A stretch of 64,000 nt of DNA, taken from Blasia pusilla (lineage: Eukaryota; Marchantiophyta; Marchantiopsida; Blasiales). The notes beneath the pieces were generated by a model that searched no databases, had not been told where the DNA came from, and saw only the letters and a list, made by a program, of their open reading frames with translations. The position numbers and the translations under genes are program-made. The DNA is taken from NCBI GenBank assembly GCA_050084515.1, contig CM114272.1:49724001-49788000 (forward strand), in the 5' to 3' direction. Below are positions 10,131-19,727 of this stretch, one piece after another (within the stretch, counting starts at the first letter, position 1; each line of letters begins with the position of its first letter).

Positions 10131-11450
10131 CTATTCAACTCTTGCCATGATATGCTCGAAAAGAGCATCACGATTTCTCCTTCCTTCAAATGTTGTTTCA
10201 TTGTTTGGAGGATTGCTATAACCTTGTGCTACATGCATCCTTGTCGAGGAGGAGGGATCCATGAGATCATATACTAGAGGATCTTCTCTATCTATCATGA
10301 TGTTATGAAGAGCACATGTAGCAAATATCATCTTCGGTAGTGCTTGTAAGTTTGGCTTGTAAATGACTCGATTGAGTATGCACCATGTCCCTTTTAATCG
10401 GCCGAAAGCTCTCTCCACACACATCCTCATGGAAGAATGATAAAAGTTCCAAGTGTCCTTTTGTCCAATAGGTGCTCCTGGATAAGGAACTAGGAGCCAT
10501 GACAAGAGTGGATATCCTACATCACCAATAATATACTCTCGAATCCTCTCACCATTTCTTAATGGAAGTGAATGTCCATCTAGGACCCTTTGGTTGGAAG
10601 TTACATTTTTGTAGAATTGGGAGTTTCGAAGAATTCGAGTATCATGAATAGAAGCAGGATATCCAATGAACACATCTAGGAATTTAAGTCTTGAATCAAC
10701 GATAGCTTGCATCGCACAAGCATAAGATTTTCTTTTATGACTATACCAAACTGTGGAATTTGCACCCGCTGGTAGTTCCATGAGGAAGTGAGTGACATCA
10801 ATTGCACCGCAACAATTCAAAAATCCATGTTGTGCTTCGAAATCTGATTTTACCCTCTCCATATGCTATCCTTTCGGCCAAGCCACTGCCCCACGTGCCT
10901 CCTCCACAAGTGCATTTATGACTCTAAAGACAACTTGCACAGTTGTAGATTTTCCTATACCGAAAAGCTCTCCAATCCCCTTCATTTGATCCCCTGTGGC
11001 AAAACGTCGTAGAGTAATAGCGACTTGTCTCTCAACACTCAACAACCTGTTTGGTAAGACTTGTAGGGAATGGGGAGGATTAGTAGTTAGTCGACTCCGT
11101 AACATATCACAAATGAAGTCAAATGTATTTACCGTGACACGAAAGAAATCTCTAAATCGCTCCGGATGATCTCTTCTTATTATAGTTTCGTCAATGAAAA
11201 GACATGTAAATATCATAGATCGTGGTAAAATATACCAAGGAGAGAACATGCGACGTGATGTAATACTAGACCTAGCATTCATCATGAATTGGAAATAGAA
11301 GAGAGCACGATAATGAAAGAAGGACCTCCTACTCCTAACTTGAAGGAAAAAAAGACGAGTAGAAAGAATTTGAATTATAATAACCAAATAAATAGTCAAG
11401 AAGCACATGTTCATTGAAGCACTCATTCTCTCTTCATCTAAAATATCCAT
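10131..11450 (-). pseudogene. PIF/Harbinger DDE transposase
   Basis: The start MDILDEERM is at 11450. The N-terminal half has a helix-turn-helix-like stretch (VERQVAITLRRFATGDQMKG, then FGIGKSTTVQVVFRVI). The nuclease half carries the catalytic triad in family context: Asp of CCGAIDVTHF, Asp of YIIGDVGYPL and Glu of CVERAFGRLKG, followed by LPKMIFATCALHNIMI. Total length of about 440 codons suits the family. A single in-frame TAG at 10866-10868 (between AWPKG and HMERVKSDF) separates the halves; a CAG to TAG change would explain it. With that stop real, the protein would be inactive; if it is a sequence error or read through, all catalytic residues are present. Confidence 0.88.
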
Positions 11451-12383
11451 GATTAAAAAAGTTGAAAAAGAAAAGAAAATAATAATTAAAAAATCTTAAA
11501 ATAAAAAAATAATTGAATGTCTTACAATGAGATGTGACTAAAATATGCAGAAAAAATGACATGAAATCTATGAAAATGAAAAGCACGTACGAACACACGA
11601 AGACAGAGCAAAGTTGGAATGAATACAAAAGAAGAAGGATGTTATAGGAACCGAAGGGAAAGGAAAGGGAGGGGAATTGGCGGGGAAATGGGAGGGAGAA
11701 TAACGGAGGGAAAATCTGTTTCCGTAACCGGAAACGGACTTTCCGTTATTCTCCCAACTGGTTGGAAGGAACCGGCTGGAAAGCCGCTGACCTTCATCTT
11801 TGGGCCGACCAACTCACGGCTGCCTCCGACCACTACCGCTGCACTTCTTGGCCTGCCTGACGATTTGTTGCTGCCTTGGCCTTCCGGAGTAGCCGTTGGA
11901 CGAAACTATGTTTCCCGCCTACCACTGCCGAAAATAGGGCTGCAATACAATCCACTTGCAGTCGGTGAATGCACTACCGGCCCTCGCGTCCGCCGGTCCC
12001 GCGTCCTTGTGGCAGCGTTTTGCGGCTCCTTTGAGGCCTGCCCAATTGCAGTGCCTGTTTAGCGCCTCTGTAGGTGGTCTTGACCGGGAGTCTGCCATTT
12101 CCCAGAAAATGCATCCCTTGGCCTTGACCTTGTTGTCTTCTCTACGTTTCACTTCTGCTCGTGGTCGTGGTCGACTACGGGGTCATTGTTGCCGCTGTTA
12201 GTATGTCGCTGCCATCAAGAGCCGTTGTCTGCCATCAAGTGCAGTCACTTAGCTAACGGTTGTGATTATCGGCTGTTGACGGGTAGATTTTACCACTCCG
12301 CCTTTGCGTTTTTGGTCGTCGCGAGCACACATTGTTTTTGGTTGTCGCGAGCTATTATTACCCTTATAATTTTGTCTTATTGG
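11451..12383. other. Intergenic with a hairpin; possibly LTR or Harbinger flank
   Basis: 11451-11610 is A-rich. From 11640 the GC content rises. Frames at 11619-12201 are open but unrecognised, and the stretch may be LTR/leader of the Ty3 fragment that follows. Confidence 0.4.
11694..11755. repeat. 62-bp imperfect inverted repeat
   Basis: GGGAGAATAACGGA on the left pairs with TCCGTTATTCTCCC on the right, and the centre GTTTCCG-TAAC-CGGAAAC also pairs. It could be a small foldback (MITE-like) element or a transposon end; no target duplication was established. Confidence 0.75.
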
Positions 12384-12655
12384 TGTACTAGAGGAGTACG
12401 ACTTGCTGATTGAAGAGTTTTGTCTTCACGACCAAGTTGGGGTTGAGGTTTGTAGTTGCTGAGGAGCGATCGTCAGTTGTTCAGGTTACCCATTCAGGTC
12501 TTTTGCCCTGCACGTGTGAGGAAATTTCGAGTATTGGGCGATTATTTGGGATATTGGGTTTCGTGCAAATGTTGAGAGCATCATTGATGTCTGGGTTTAG
12601 GGGGCATAGACCTGTGTGGGATGTCCAAAGTTTAGGGTATATCCTATAGAACAGA
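12384..12655 (+). repeat. Ty3 family leader block, copy A
   Basis: Matches 50321-50590 (copy B) with landmarks GGAGTACGACTTGCT, ATCATTGATGT, TGTGGGATGTCCAAAG. A part (TTCAGGTTAC.CATTC) also recurs at about 54677 before gag copy C. It precedes a gag fragment in each case, so it is probably LTR end or 5' leader. Confidence 0.75.
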
Positions 12656-12779
12656 TAATAGGACAGTAGCCGATTTTCCGCATCACGCCACTTGTTGCCG
12701 CACAGCACACGTCTCAGTGAGAGAGTGTAGATTGAGTTTCACATGTTAGTTTGAGTGATTGAGTGATTACTCGCGAGGA

Positions 12780-14182
12780 TGAGAGTGATCATGTGAGAGG
12801 GGCACGAGGGTCATCACGGCGGGTAGTGGACCTGAGAGTAGCTCTAGAGGGTTTACCCGGAGTGGTACAAGGTTTCAAGGGTCTCCACGTAAGAGACCAC
12901 CTCGATCTCCTTCTCTGTCATCTTTAGGCAAGGGGGAGAGTGCTGAGGAGTTTTTTGGTGCATCACCACATACATTGAGTGGTCCTACCAGTTGGGCATA
13001 CGAGATGGATGACCGGGGTAGAGGACCGCATAGGTTTTCGGGGACTTTCGGCTCTATAAAGTTACACGACTTCATTGCGGAGTTTATGAGTTGGTGTGAC
13101 TCACAACGGGCTAGGAACTCTACAGAGTTCAACCCGTTTACAACATGGAATAGAATCTTCTAGCATTTGGAGGGGCCTCCTATGGACGATTACCGTGAGT
13201 TCTCCCACAGATATCTGTGGGAGAACTCATGGTAATCGTCCATATAAACCTATGGACGATTGAGGCATGGCGACTCTACTATGACTCACACAATGTGTCA
13301 TGAACGGAGCAGTTCCCAGATGAGGAGGAGGAGGAGGAGTCAAGAGAGGCTACTTCCACGAGTGATGTTTTAGGAGGGGTAACTTGCATTGGAGCAGTTG
13401 CACCGTCCAGTCGGGTGCATCCCAAGTTCAATCCCATGGTTGAGTTCTTTTATGAGTTGCGAACAAGCTACTTGGGGGTACGGACGGAGAAGTTACCGAG
13501 CATCCATGACTTCCAGAGGCACCGGGATGAGAGTTTGCGTGAGGCCTACACCCGCTTGAGCTGGTTGATTAACGTTATGCTCAGGGGTGGCAGAGTCCCA
13601 GGCTATCAAGTCACAGTACGCAATGCTAGACCGAACCCTGCGGAGACATATGCGGGAGGGGATGCTTCTTATGAAAACCTCACCGACATTGAGAGATGTT
13701 TATAGGACCGCCAAGAAAATTGAGCACAACATGGCAGAGGAGAGCGTAGCCACCATGGGTTTTGGGCGACAGCAGTCACGCTTGTCTGCACCACCAGTGC
13801 AGCAACGTGGATTCCGAGATAGGTTTGTGGCACCACGAGCTCAGGGAGGATATTGGGAGGCCGTGCCACAGAGACTTGCGCCTTGATGTATGGCTCAATA
13901 GTAGTCACTTGCGATTATTTATTGGGCATGTGGTGGCGCCCATCACCAGCGCGATTGCACTTGTTAGGGTCATGGACGCGTGCCTCAGCATGGAGGAGGA
14001 GATGGTGCTGCACCAAGAGGATATCAGTATGACTATTCTTAGAGGTACGGTCACACACACGCCATGTGTTTCAGCCCACACCCTCAATTACGTCCAAACC
14101 AAGGGCCAGAGATGGCACCAAAGCGAGTTGTCGGTCGGGATGGGCCTAGAGGTCGTGCACCAGGTGGTCTTGTTGGGGGACG
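12780..14182 (+). pseudogene. Ty3 gag fragment, copy A
   Basis: The translation has RGRGPHRFSG, then an LHDFIAEFMSWCDSQRA stretch, and after a stop a second segment (13415-13886) with EFFYELRTSYLGVRTEKL, SLREAYTRLSWLI and IEHNMAEESVATMGF. This is a gag capsid-like pattern shared with copies B and C. The downstream part is Gly/Arg-rich. Stops at 13161, about 13250 and 13703 and frame changes break it. It is interrupted at 14183 by an inverted LTR, beyond which a Gly/Arg-rich reading resumes at 15425. A palindrome sits inside the gag. Confidence 0.75.
13181..13244. repeat. 64-bp near-perfect palindrome without spacer
   Basis: The arm 13181-13212 (TATGGACGATTAC...CCACAGAT) pairs with 13213-13244 at 31 of 32 positions, the mismatch being within CCGTG/CATGG. 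The sequence CCTATGGACGATT then occurs again at 13249-13261, so about 70 bases look inserted between copies of one gag sequence. Confidence 0.95.
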
Positions 14183-15424
14183 TGTAATGTATAAGAGTTT
14201 CAATTTTACAGTCGTTTACTGAGTTCGATCCCCAAGAGGATCATTGTTTGATAAAAAGAGAGTTCCAAATTACAATTCTATTGTAATTGTTGTATTTAGG
14301 TGTGAATAATTTAAATTCAATGTCTTATCAATATCTTCGGATCTTTCTTAGTACCAAAGTTCCTTTTCTTAATTCTCTGTAGTGGAATTGACAATACGCT
14401 CAGGTAGATTTCCTCTCGATATCAAAAAACCTCACAAAGATCTCAACATGAAAGCTGGCTTCTCCTACTTTCGGAACTCAATTCGTCTCGACAGGCTACT
14501 CTCTGTCAAACAGATTTCCTACAACTCCATATTGATTATTCCATTGATGAGAAAGGTTCACCTGATTCACTCTTCACTCTGCAGACCCAAAAAGAACACT
14601 CAAACATAAGCATCGCACATCAGAATGAAGGAATGAGTGCTTTACTACTCCATCAAGAATGAGAAAGCTTCAAAGTATTATACAAGCTCGAGAGGGTACT
14701 ACTCCCTTGCTCGGACCATTCCTACAGCATGAGGACTTCGTAAGAGAATGATGATGATAGCTACTTTCCTGTTTCTTAAATACTCTCTGAAGTAGGAGTG
14801 TTCCAAAGATTCGAAGCATTTTTTATGAAGCTGGTGTCTCTTCAACATTTGTAACTACCTAGATCTATGATGCTCTTTTCTTTTCCTAAGATCCCTATGA
14901 ATCCGTAGAACAAAACTTTCTTAAATACTTATCTGATACAAAGAGTTGCGCCCTTTTCCTATTCAAACTGTTCTAACTATGTGTCGCTTGAAATCATTGT
15001 CAATCTTAGCTTTGCTTTGCTGCTAAGTCTGGACCTCTTTTGCTTCGTTTGAGGATGAAGCTCTTTCTCCTGATCTGAAGACGAAACGCTCCATTCTTTG
15101 TTCTTGTTCCAAGTGCTTCGTTCTTCCTGCTTCGTTCAAGAGCGAAGTACTTCTTTCTCTTCTTCTTCTCCATGCTTCGTTTAGGAGCGAAGCACTTCAT
15201 AGACAAGTTCTTAACAGAGCTTTGTTGTCCTTTCGAAGCTTCTTGCTGGGTCTTTAGACTTCGTTATTTTATTCTCCTTGGAGCTTCGTGATTCACTTTG
15301 ATCTTACTCATTCTTCTCCATAATAATATATAATAATAATAATATCAAAATCATAGTGTTTATACAACTCTTCGTTGAATAAAAAGATGTAATTCTTCAA
15401 AAGTACAAAATTGTGGGTATCACA
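14183..15424 (-). repeat. Solo LTR, inverted, of a Tat/Athila-like Ty3 family
   Basis: The reverse complement starts TGTGATACCCACAATTTTG and ends ACATTACA, matching the plus-strand LTR at 16169-17313 along its length (shared CTCTTGGGGATCGAACTC, ACACATAGTT, GTGCGATGCTTATGT-type segments, and repeated GAAGC motifs). The flanks are gag sequence on the left and Gly/Arg-rich coding-like sequence on the right, so it split one Ty3 element. No clean 5-bp target duplication is visible (GGACG against CGATG). Confidence 0.8.
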
Positions 15425-16168
15425 CGATGAGGAGTTGGATTTGCTCGAGGGGGTGGTGGAGTTGCCCGTGGAGGAGGTAGAGTCCACCACCTAGACAGGT
15501 TGAGGGAGACGCCAAGCATGAGGCTGGGATGGTTGCTCAGATACAGCAGCTACAACAGCATATTGCCGCTATGGCAGTGAGGCTACCCGATGCCGGATTC
15601 GTGGCATTGACGTCTTATGGAGCAACCAAAGATGTGGAGGATCATGGTTGGATGTGCGAGGTTGCCTAGATGGAGGCCGATGCACTTGTGGAACAGCCAC
15701 AGAGTTGGATCCACAGCAAGGGGAAGCGAGGAAATAGACTAGGCTTCATGAGTCCTTCACGTTTTCCGAGGTGTGTACCGCGCTCCTTTATTTTTTGCTT
15801 CGGATGTTATGACATTGGGAGGTACGCCCGCCGAGGTTTCCAGATGGCCGCTATGCTATGTGAGCATGGAGTTGGTGTTCTTGCATCACACTTCGAGGTG
15901 ATTACAGAGGAAGTGATGGACTTGCACTTGGAGCTTAATAAGCTTATGCTCGGGCCGTCCATGTTAGATTCATGGCAGGCTGCGGCTGCTAGGATGGCGG
16001 AGATGCCCGCTAGACCCACGATAGAGAGTGCCATGGCTTCTCCTACTGTGTTGTTGTTGGATAACCGGGGAGAGGTCTTCCTGTTGGTGAGTCCATGAGA
16101 TAGAGTTTTTAGTTCCGAGCGTGTCCTATTGGATTTGGGAGCGCAACCCCTGATGTTGGGGAAAGCGG
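15425..16168 (+). pseudogene. Continuation of Ty3 copy A: gag tail and aspartic protease
   Basis: The left end is Gly/Arg-rich in the same style as the gag tail before the inserted LTR. The frame 15670-16098 has a QMAAMLCEHGVGVLASHFE stretch, and just past its stop the reading RVLLDLGAQPLMLGK (about 16113-16158) matches the Ty3 protease active-site segment, where DSGA or DTGA is usual and here it is DLGA. It ends where a second LTR begins. The catalytic triplet change and frame breaks indicate a dead copy. Confidence 0.6.
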
Positions 16169-17313
16169 TGTGATACCCACAATTTTGTAATCTTGAAGAA
16201 TATATCTTTTTATTCAACGAAGACTCTTGTATATTATGATTTGATTATGATTATTTATTATTATGAAGAAGAATAAGTGAATCACCAAGCTCCGAAGACA
16301 AGGCAAAGAGATGAAGATCAAGGATTGGCCTTAGAGGAGAATCAAAAGCTGTAAAGAAGTATAAAAGAAGCTCAGTGAAGCTCAATGAAGCTCAACGAAG
16401 CTCTATATACGAAGTACTTTGCTCTTGAACGAAGCACGAAGCACGAAGCACGAAGGAAGAACTTCGTCCTCTGGAAATTTAGCGCAGCGAAGCTCAGCAT
16501 GATTGAGATTCGAAACGACACATAGTTTAAACAATTAGACTAGGAAAGGGCGCGACCCTTTGTATCAAATTAGTAGTTAGAACAGTTTTGTATCGCGGAT
16601 TCATAGGGATTGTAGGAAAAGCTAAGAGAACCATAGATCTAGGTAGTTACAGATATTGAAAAGACACCAACTTCATCAAGAACGCCGGATCATAGAAACG
16701 ATCCTACTCTCGAGAATATTTAAGAAACAGACATGAAGCTATTATCATCATTCGCTCATGAAGTCCTTATGTCAGAGGAATGGTCCGAGCAAGAGAGTTG
16801 TACCCTCTCGAGCTTGTAGATACTTTGAAGTCTTCCAATTCTTGATGGAGTAGTAAAGCATTCATTCATTCATTCGATGTGCGATGCTTATGTCTGAATA
16901 TTCTTTTTTGGTCCGCGAGTGAAGAGTGAATCAAAGCGAACCTTTCTCATCAATGGAATAATCAACATAAAGTCAGTATGAAATCTGTTTTGAGAGTAAC
17001 CTGCCCCGACGGATTGAGTTCCGAAAAGAGGGAGAAGCCTTGACTTTATTCTTGAGGTCTCTGTGAGGTTCCGAGATGTCGAGAGAACAAATTTCCTGAG
17101 CGTCCTTTAAACTCCACTCGAGAGAATTGAAGAAGAAAACATAGGTACTAAAAAGGATCGGAAGATGTTAATGGAATATTACATTTGAATTACATAACCA
17201 ATTACACTTTTACAACATAATCATCACTTTATACTCTCTTTTCATCCAACAATGATCCTCTTGGGGATCGAACTCTACAATTGACTGTAAATAAGAAACA
17301 CTTAGACATTACA
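16169..17313 (+). repeat. 5' LTR of a deleted Tat/Athila-like Ty3 element
   Basis: It starts TGTGATACCC and ends near ACATTACA, and is followed 17 bases later by a primer binding site. It is the same family as the inverted copy at 14183-15424. Clusters of GAAGCACGAAGC repeats occur at about 16425-16460. Since the spacer to the PBS is long, the true end could lie nearer to 17330. Confidence 0.8.
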
Positions 17314-17330
17314 TATAGTCGAAGACTTTT

Positions 17331-17348
17331 TGGCGCCGCTGCCGGGGA
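17331..17348 (+). promoter_or_regulatory. Primer binding site, tRNA-Asp type
   Basis: TGGCGCCGCTGCCGGGGA differs at one base from the complement of the plant tRNA-Asp(GTC) 3' end (TGGCGCCGTTGCCGGGGA), the PBS used by many Tat/Athila-type Ty3 elements. It primes minus-strand DNA synthesis. Confidence 0.85.
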
Positions 17349-17741
17349 TCATATCCTTGGCTGAGAAGGGAGAGAAAGACCCATGGGGAAGCAGGGAACG
17401 GAGAAAGAAGCTTCGCTCCTAGACAACCCACATTCTAGTTCTTACTAAAGACCATCGGGTAGCTCTAGTGACCCCCGTAAGACAATGTATGCTTGAAGAT
17501 AACAATACAGTTGCTGCATTGGTGCTAGAGAAGATAGGCCAACTAAATAGAATGGTCAAAGAACCGGTCGCCGAACGGTGCTTCGCCCATGGACGATAGT
17601 GGTACTTGGTGAAAACCCGGTACTTCTGTCTATGGGAGGAAAACCTGGCAGGAAGCACCCTCCTGTAGATGTAAAAAGAATCAGTAGTTAACCTCCATCC
17701 ATGGACCCTTACCCTATCGCCACCGTGGGGGTGATCGCGAG

Positions 17742-19273
17742 TTGCCAAATCCCCCAAGAGACTTATGGAAGGCTCTCAGCCCTCTTCGCGAGAGCAACGA
17801 GCCGATCGGCGCAATAGGGCGAGAAATAGCAACTTGGCTTGAGACCCTGGTTAATCTCGAGTCTTCGCCCTCGCCCAAAGCGAAGACCAAGAAGAAAGAA
17901 AGGGACAATTTTCCACTACGCCCCCGCCGATTCGCGATCGGACGAAGAGTCGCCCTGGGACCCCTTTGAGAGTCGGGAGCGAGGAGCCGATCAGAGCACC
18001 TCGGCGGCACCCTTACCTCCTCCCTCTCGAGCATCAAGCCCGGAGCTAGCAGAGAGCAAGTGCCCATGGCCAACACTAGAAAAACTCGCTAAGGTACCCC
18101 ACCTTTCGGAGGCCAACGAGACGATGTGGATAACTTTGTTCTTGAATTCACCCATGTCGCAAAGCCAACGGGAAGGGGCAGAGGAGGATTTGTTACGAGT
18201 CTTTAGGGCCTGCTCAAGAAGCGCAAAGCAAGCAAAGGGTACGAAGGTCTCGGAGCGAAGTCACGGAAACCTGGAAAAGGGTCTTGGAATCCTTCCTACA
18301 TGAGTTCCGCGACTTGGAGTTCGAGGACAGGCTTCTTACAAAGCTTCGCGACTGGCGAAGAAAGAAGGAGACCCTCCGGGAATATACCCAACGGTTCCGG
18401 AGCCTTGTGAATAAGCTAGAACACACGACTACCTCCCAATTGGTAGATTGGTTCGTGTCCGGCTTGTCCAAAGAAATGGATCGGTATTGCCGGAGAGGCC
18501 AACGGGATTCTCTGGAGGCGGTCATAGCCTCTGCTGAGGCGTATGAAGCCTCAGAAAAGTCCCGCCGAACACGAAGACGGCGTCACCAACGAAGAGGGGC
18601 GTCGCAGACTAGTGCTTCGTCCGAAGACGAAGCGTCCTCCACCGACACGGAATCCTCTACAGAGGATTTGTCCGAGTCCTCGGACTCGGAGCAGGAGGTA
18701 AAAGCTAAGAGGAAAGGGAAGAGCAGGCGTCATCACTCCCCCAAGCACCACACCAAAACCCGACCAAGTACCAAGCGTCGTCCTCAGCGGTCGGAAAGTC
18801 CGGTAAGAGGGACGGCAAGGAAGGCCGGCAAGTCGGCCATGGAGGAACTCAGTAAACAAATGGCTGAGTTGAAGGTACATCTGGCGGCCCAGAAGGACCC
18901 CAGAAGACGACCCGGGCTGATGAGGCCCAACGTTTGGTGTAGTAGTTGTGGAACCCAGGGCATCTTGCATAAGAATGCCCCGCCGAGGGATCTGCGGTGG
19001 GTCCAGGAAGAGGCCCCTATTGAAGAAGGATGGTATGAACCAGAACAGTGGGAGGGGTGCTATGCCGTGCAAGCGGTGCCACCCCCAAACCCTGGAAGAA
19101 GCTGGATCACGCGGTATGTACCTCCGGAATATGGAGAACAGAGACCCCTGCGACAGATTATGGGTGCGGCGGCCTTCACGCCACCCATCAAGAGAAATTG
19201 TTGTTATAACTGCGGCGCAGCAGACCACTGGGCCAATAATTGCTCCAGCATTATGGGCGTACCGAACAACTGA
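17742..19273 (+). pseudogene. Ty3 gag with zinc knuckle
   Basis: The N-terminal part reads in one frame to about 18290 and then in another, a frame change. The capsid-like segment has FLHEFRDLEFEDRLLTKLRD, then LREYTQRFRSLVNKLE. A strongly basic and Ser/acidic region follows (RRTRRRRHQRR; repeated Ser-Asp/Glu; then RS-like residues). A CCHC zinc knuckle, CYNCGAADHWANNC, lies at about 19201-19242, with a second CSSC pair at about 18937. This is the nucleic-acid-binding nucleocapsid end of gag. Directly after the knuckle the sequence turns into integrase, so protease, RT and most of integrase are deleted. Confidence 0.82.
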
Positions 19274-19727
19274 GAAGGTGACAACAAAATACACCCCGTT
19301 CTTCCTGACTTATGGCGTACATCCCTTAACACCTATTCAATGGGCGTTGCCCACTTATCGGGTATTGGAGGGCACAAGAACGAAGTCGGACGGTTATCGA
19401 ACACAGGAATGAGACCTAGTGGAGTTGGAAGAAGCACGCGATACTCGCGTTCGCCGGACAGCCCAAGTGCAAAAAGAACGTAAGAAAGCGTTCACGATCA
19501 ACATCTCCGCCACAATCTATCAATGTTGGCGACTTAGTGCTATTGTATGATAACCGACTAAAGTTCCCGGAAAATTAAAATTAAATTGGATGGGACCCTA
19601 TCGGGTATTGGCCATCTATGATAATGGATCCCTCCAATTAGAAACCTTACAGGGAGAATCCCTACCCACGCGAGTCAATGGAATGCATGTGCGCCGGTAT
19701 TATGAGCCCGAACCTGAGGATAACTGA
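19240..19727 (+). pseudogene. Ty3 integrase C-terminal tail fused after gag
   Basis: In a shifted frame from about 19240, ALWAYRTTEKVTTKYTPFF and LTYGVHPLTPI are the typical integrase post-catalytic motif. After a break near 19495-19540, VGDLVLLYDNRLKFPGK, GPYRVLAIYDNGSLQL and a stop at 19725-19727 match the end of Tat/Athila-type integrase. A purine-rich stretch (gaggaaggggg, about 19732-19743) after the stop could be the polypurine tract. No matching 3' LTR is seen. Confidence 0.78.

Larger units (their letters stand above)
8304..11450. mobile_element. PIF/Harbinger DNA transposon, two-gene type
   Basis: A Myb/trihelix-like gene on plus (8304-9961) and a DDE transposase on minus (10131-11450) converge with 170 bases between stops. 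This pairing is typical of PIF/Harbinger elements, where the Myb-like protein helps the nuclease enter the nucleus and bind DNA. Terminal inverted repeats and a TWA target duplication were not identified, so the limits given are those of the genes. It may have inserted into or next to the SPT16 locus. Confidence 0.8.

Noticed and set aside
14178-15429. 5-bp target duplication for the solo LTR
   Set aside because: GGACG on the left and CGATG on the right do not match, so I do not claim a duplication.
18551-19294. 247-codon open frame on the minus strand opposite gag
   Set aside because: It is a shadow of the Ty3 gag, whose plus-strand reading has a zinc knuckle and capsid-like features.
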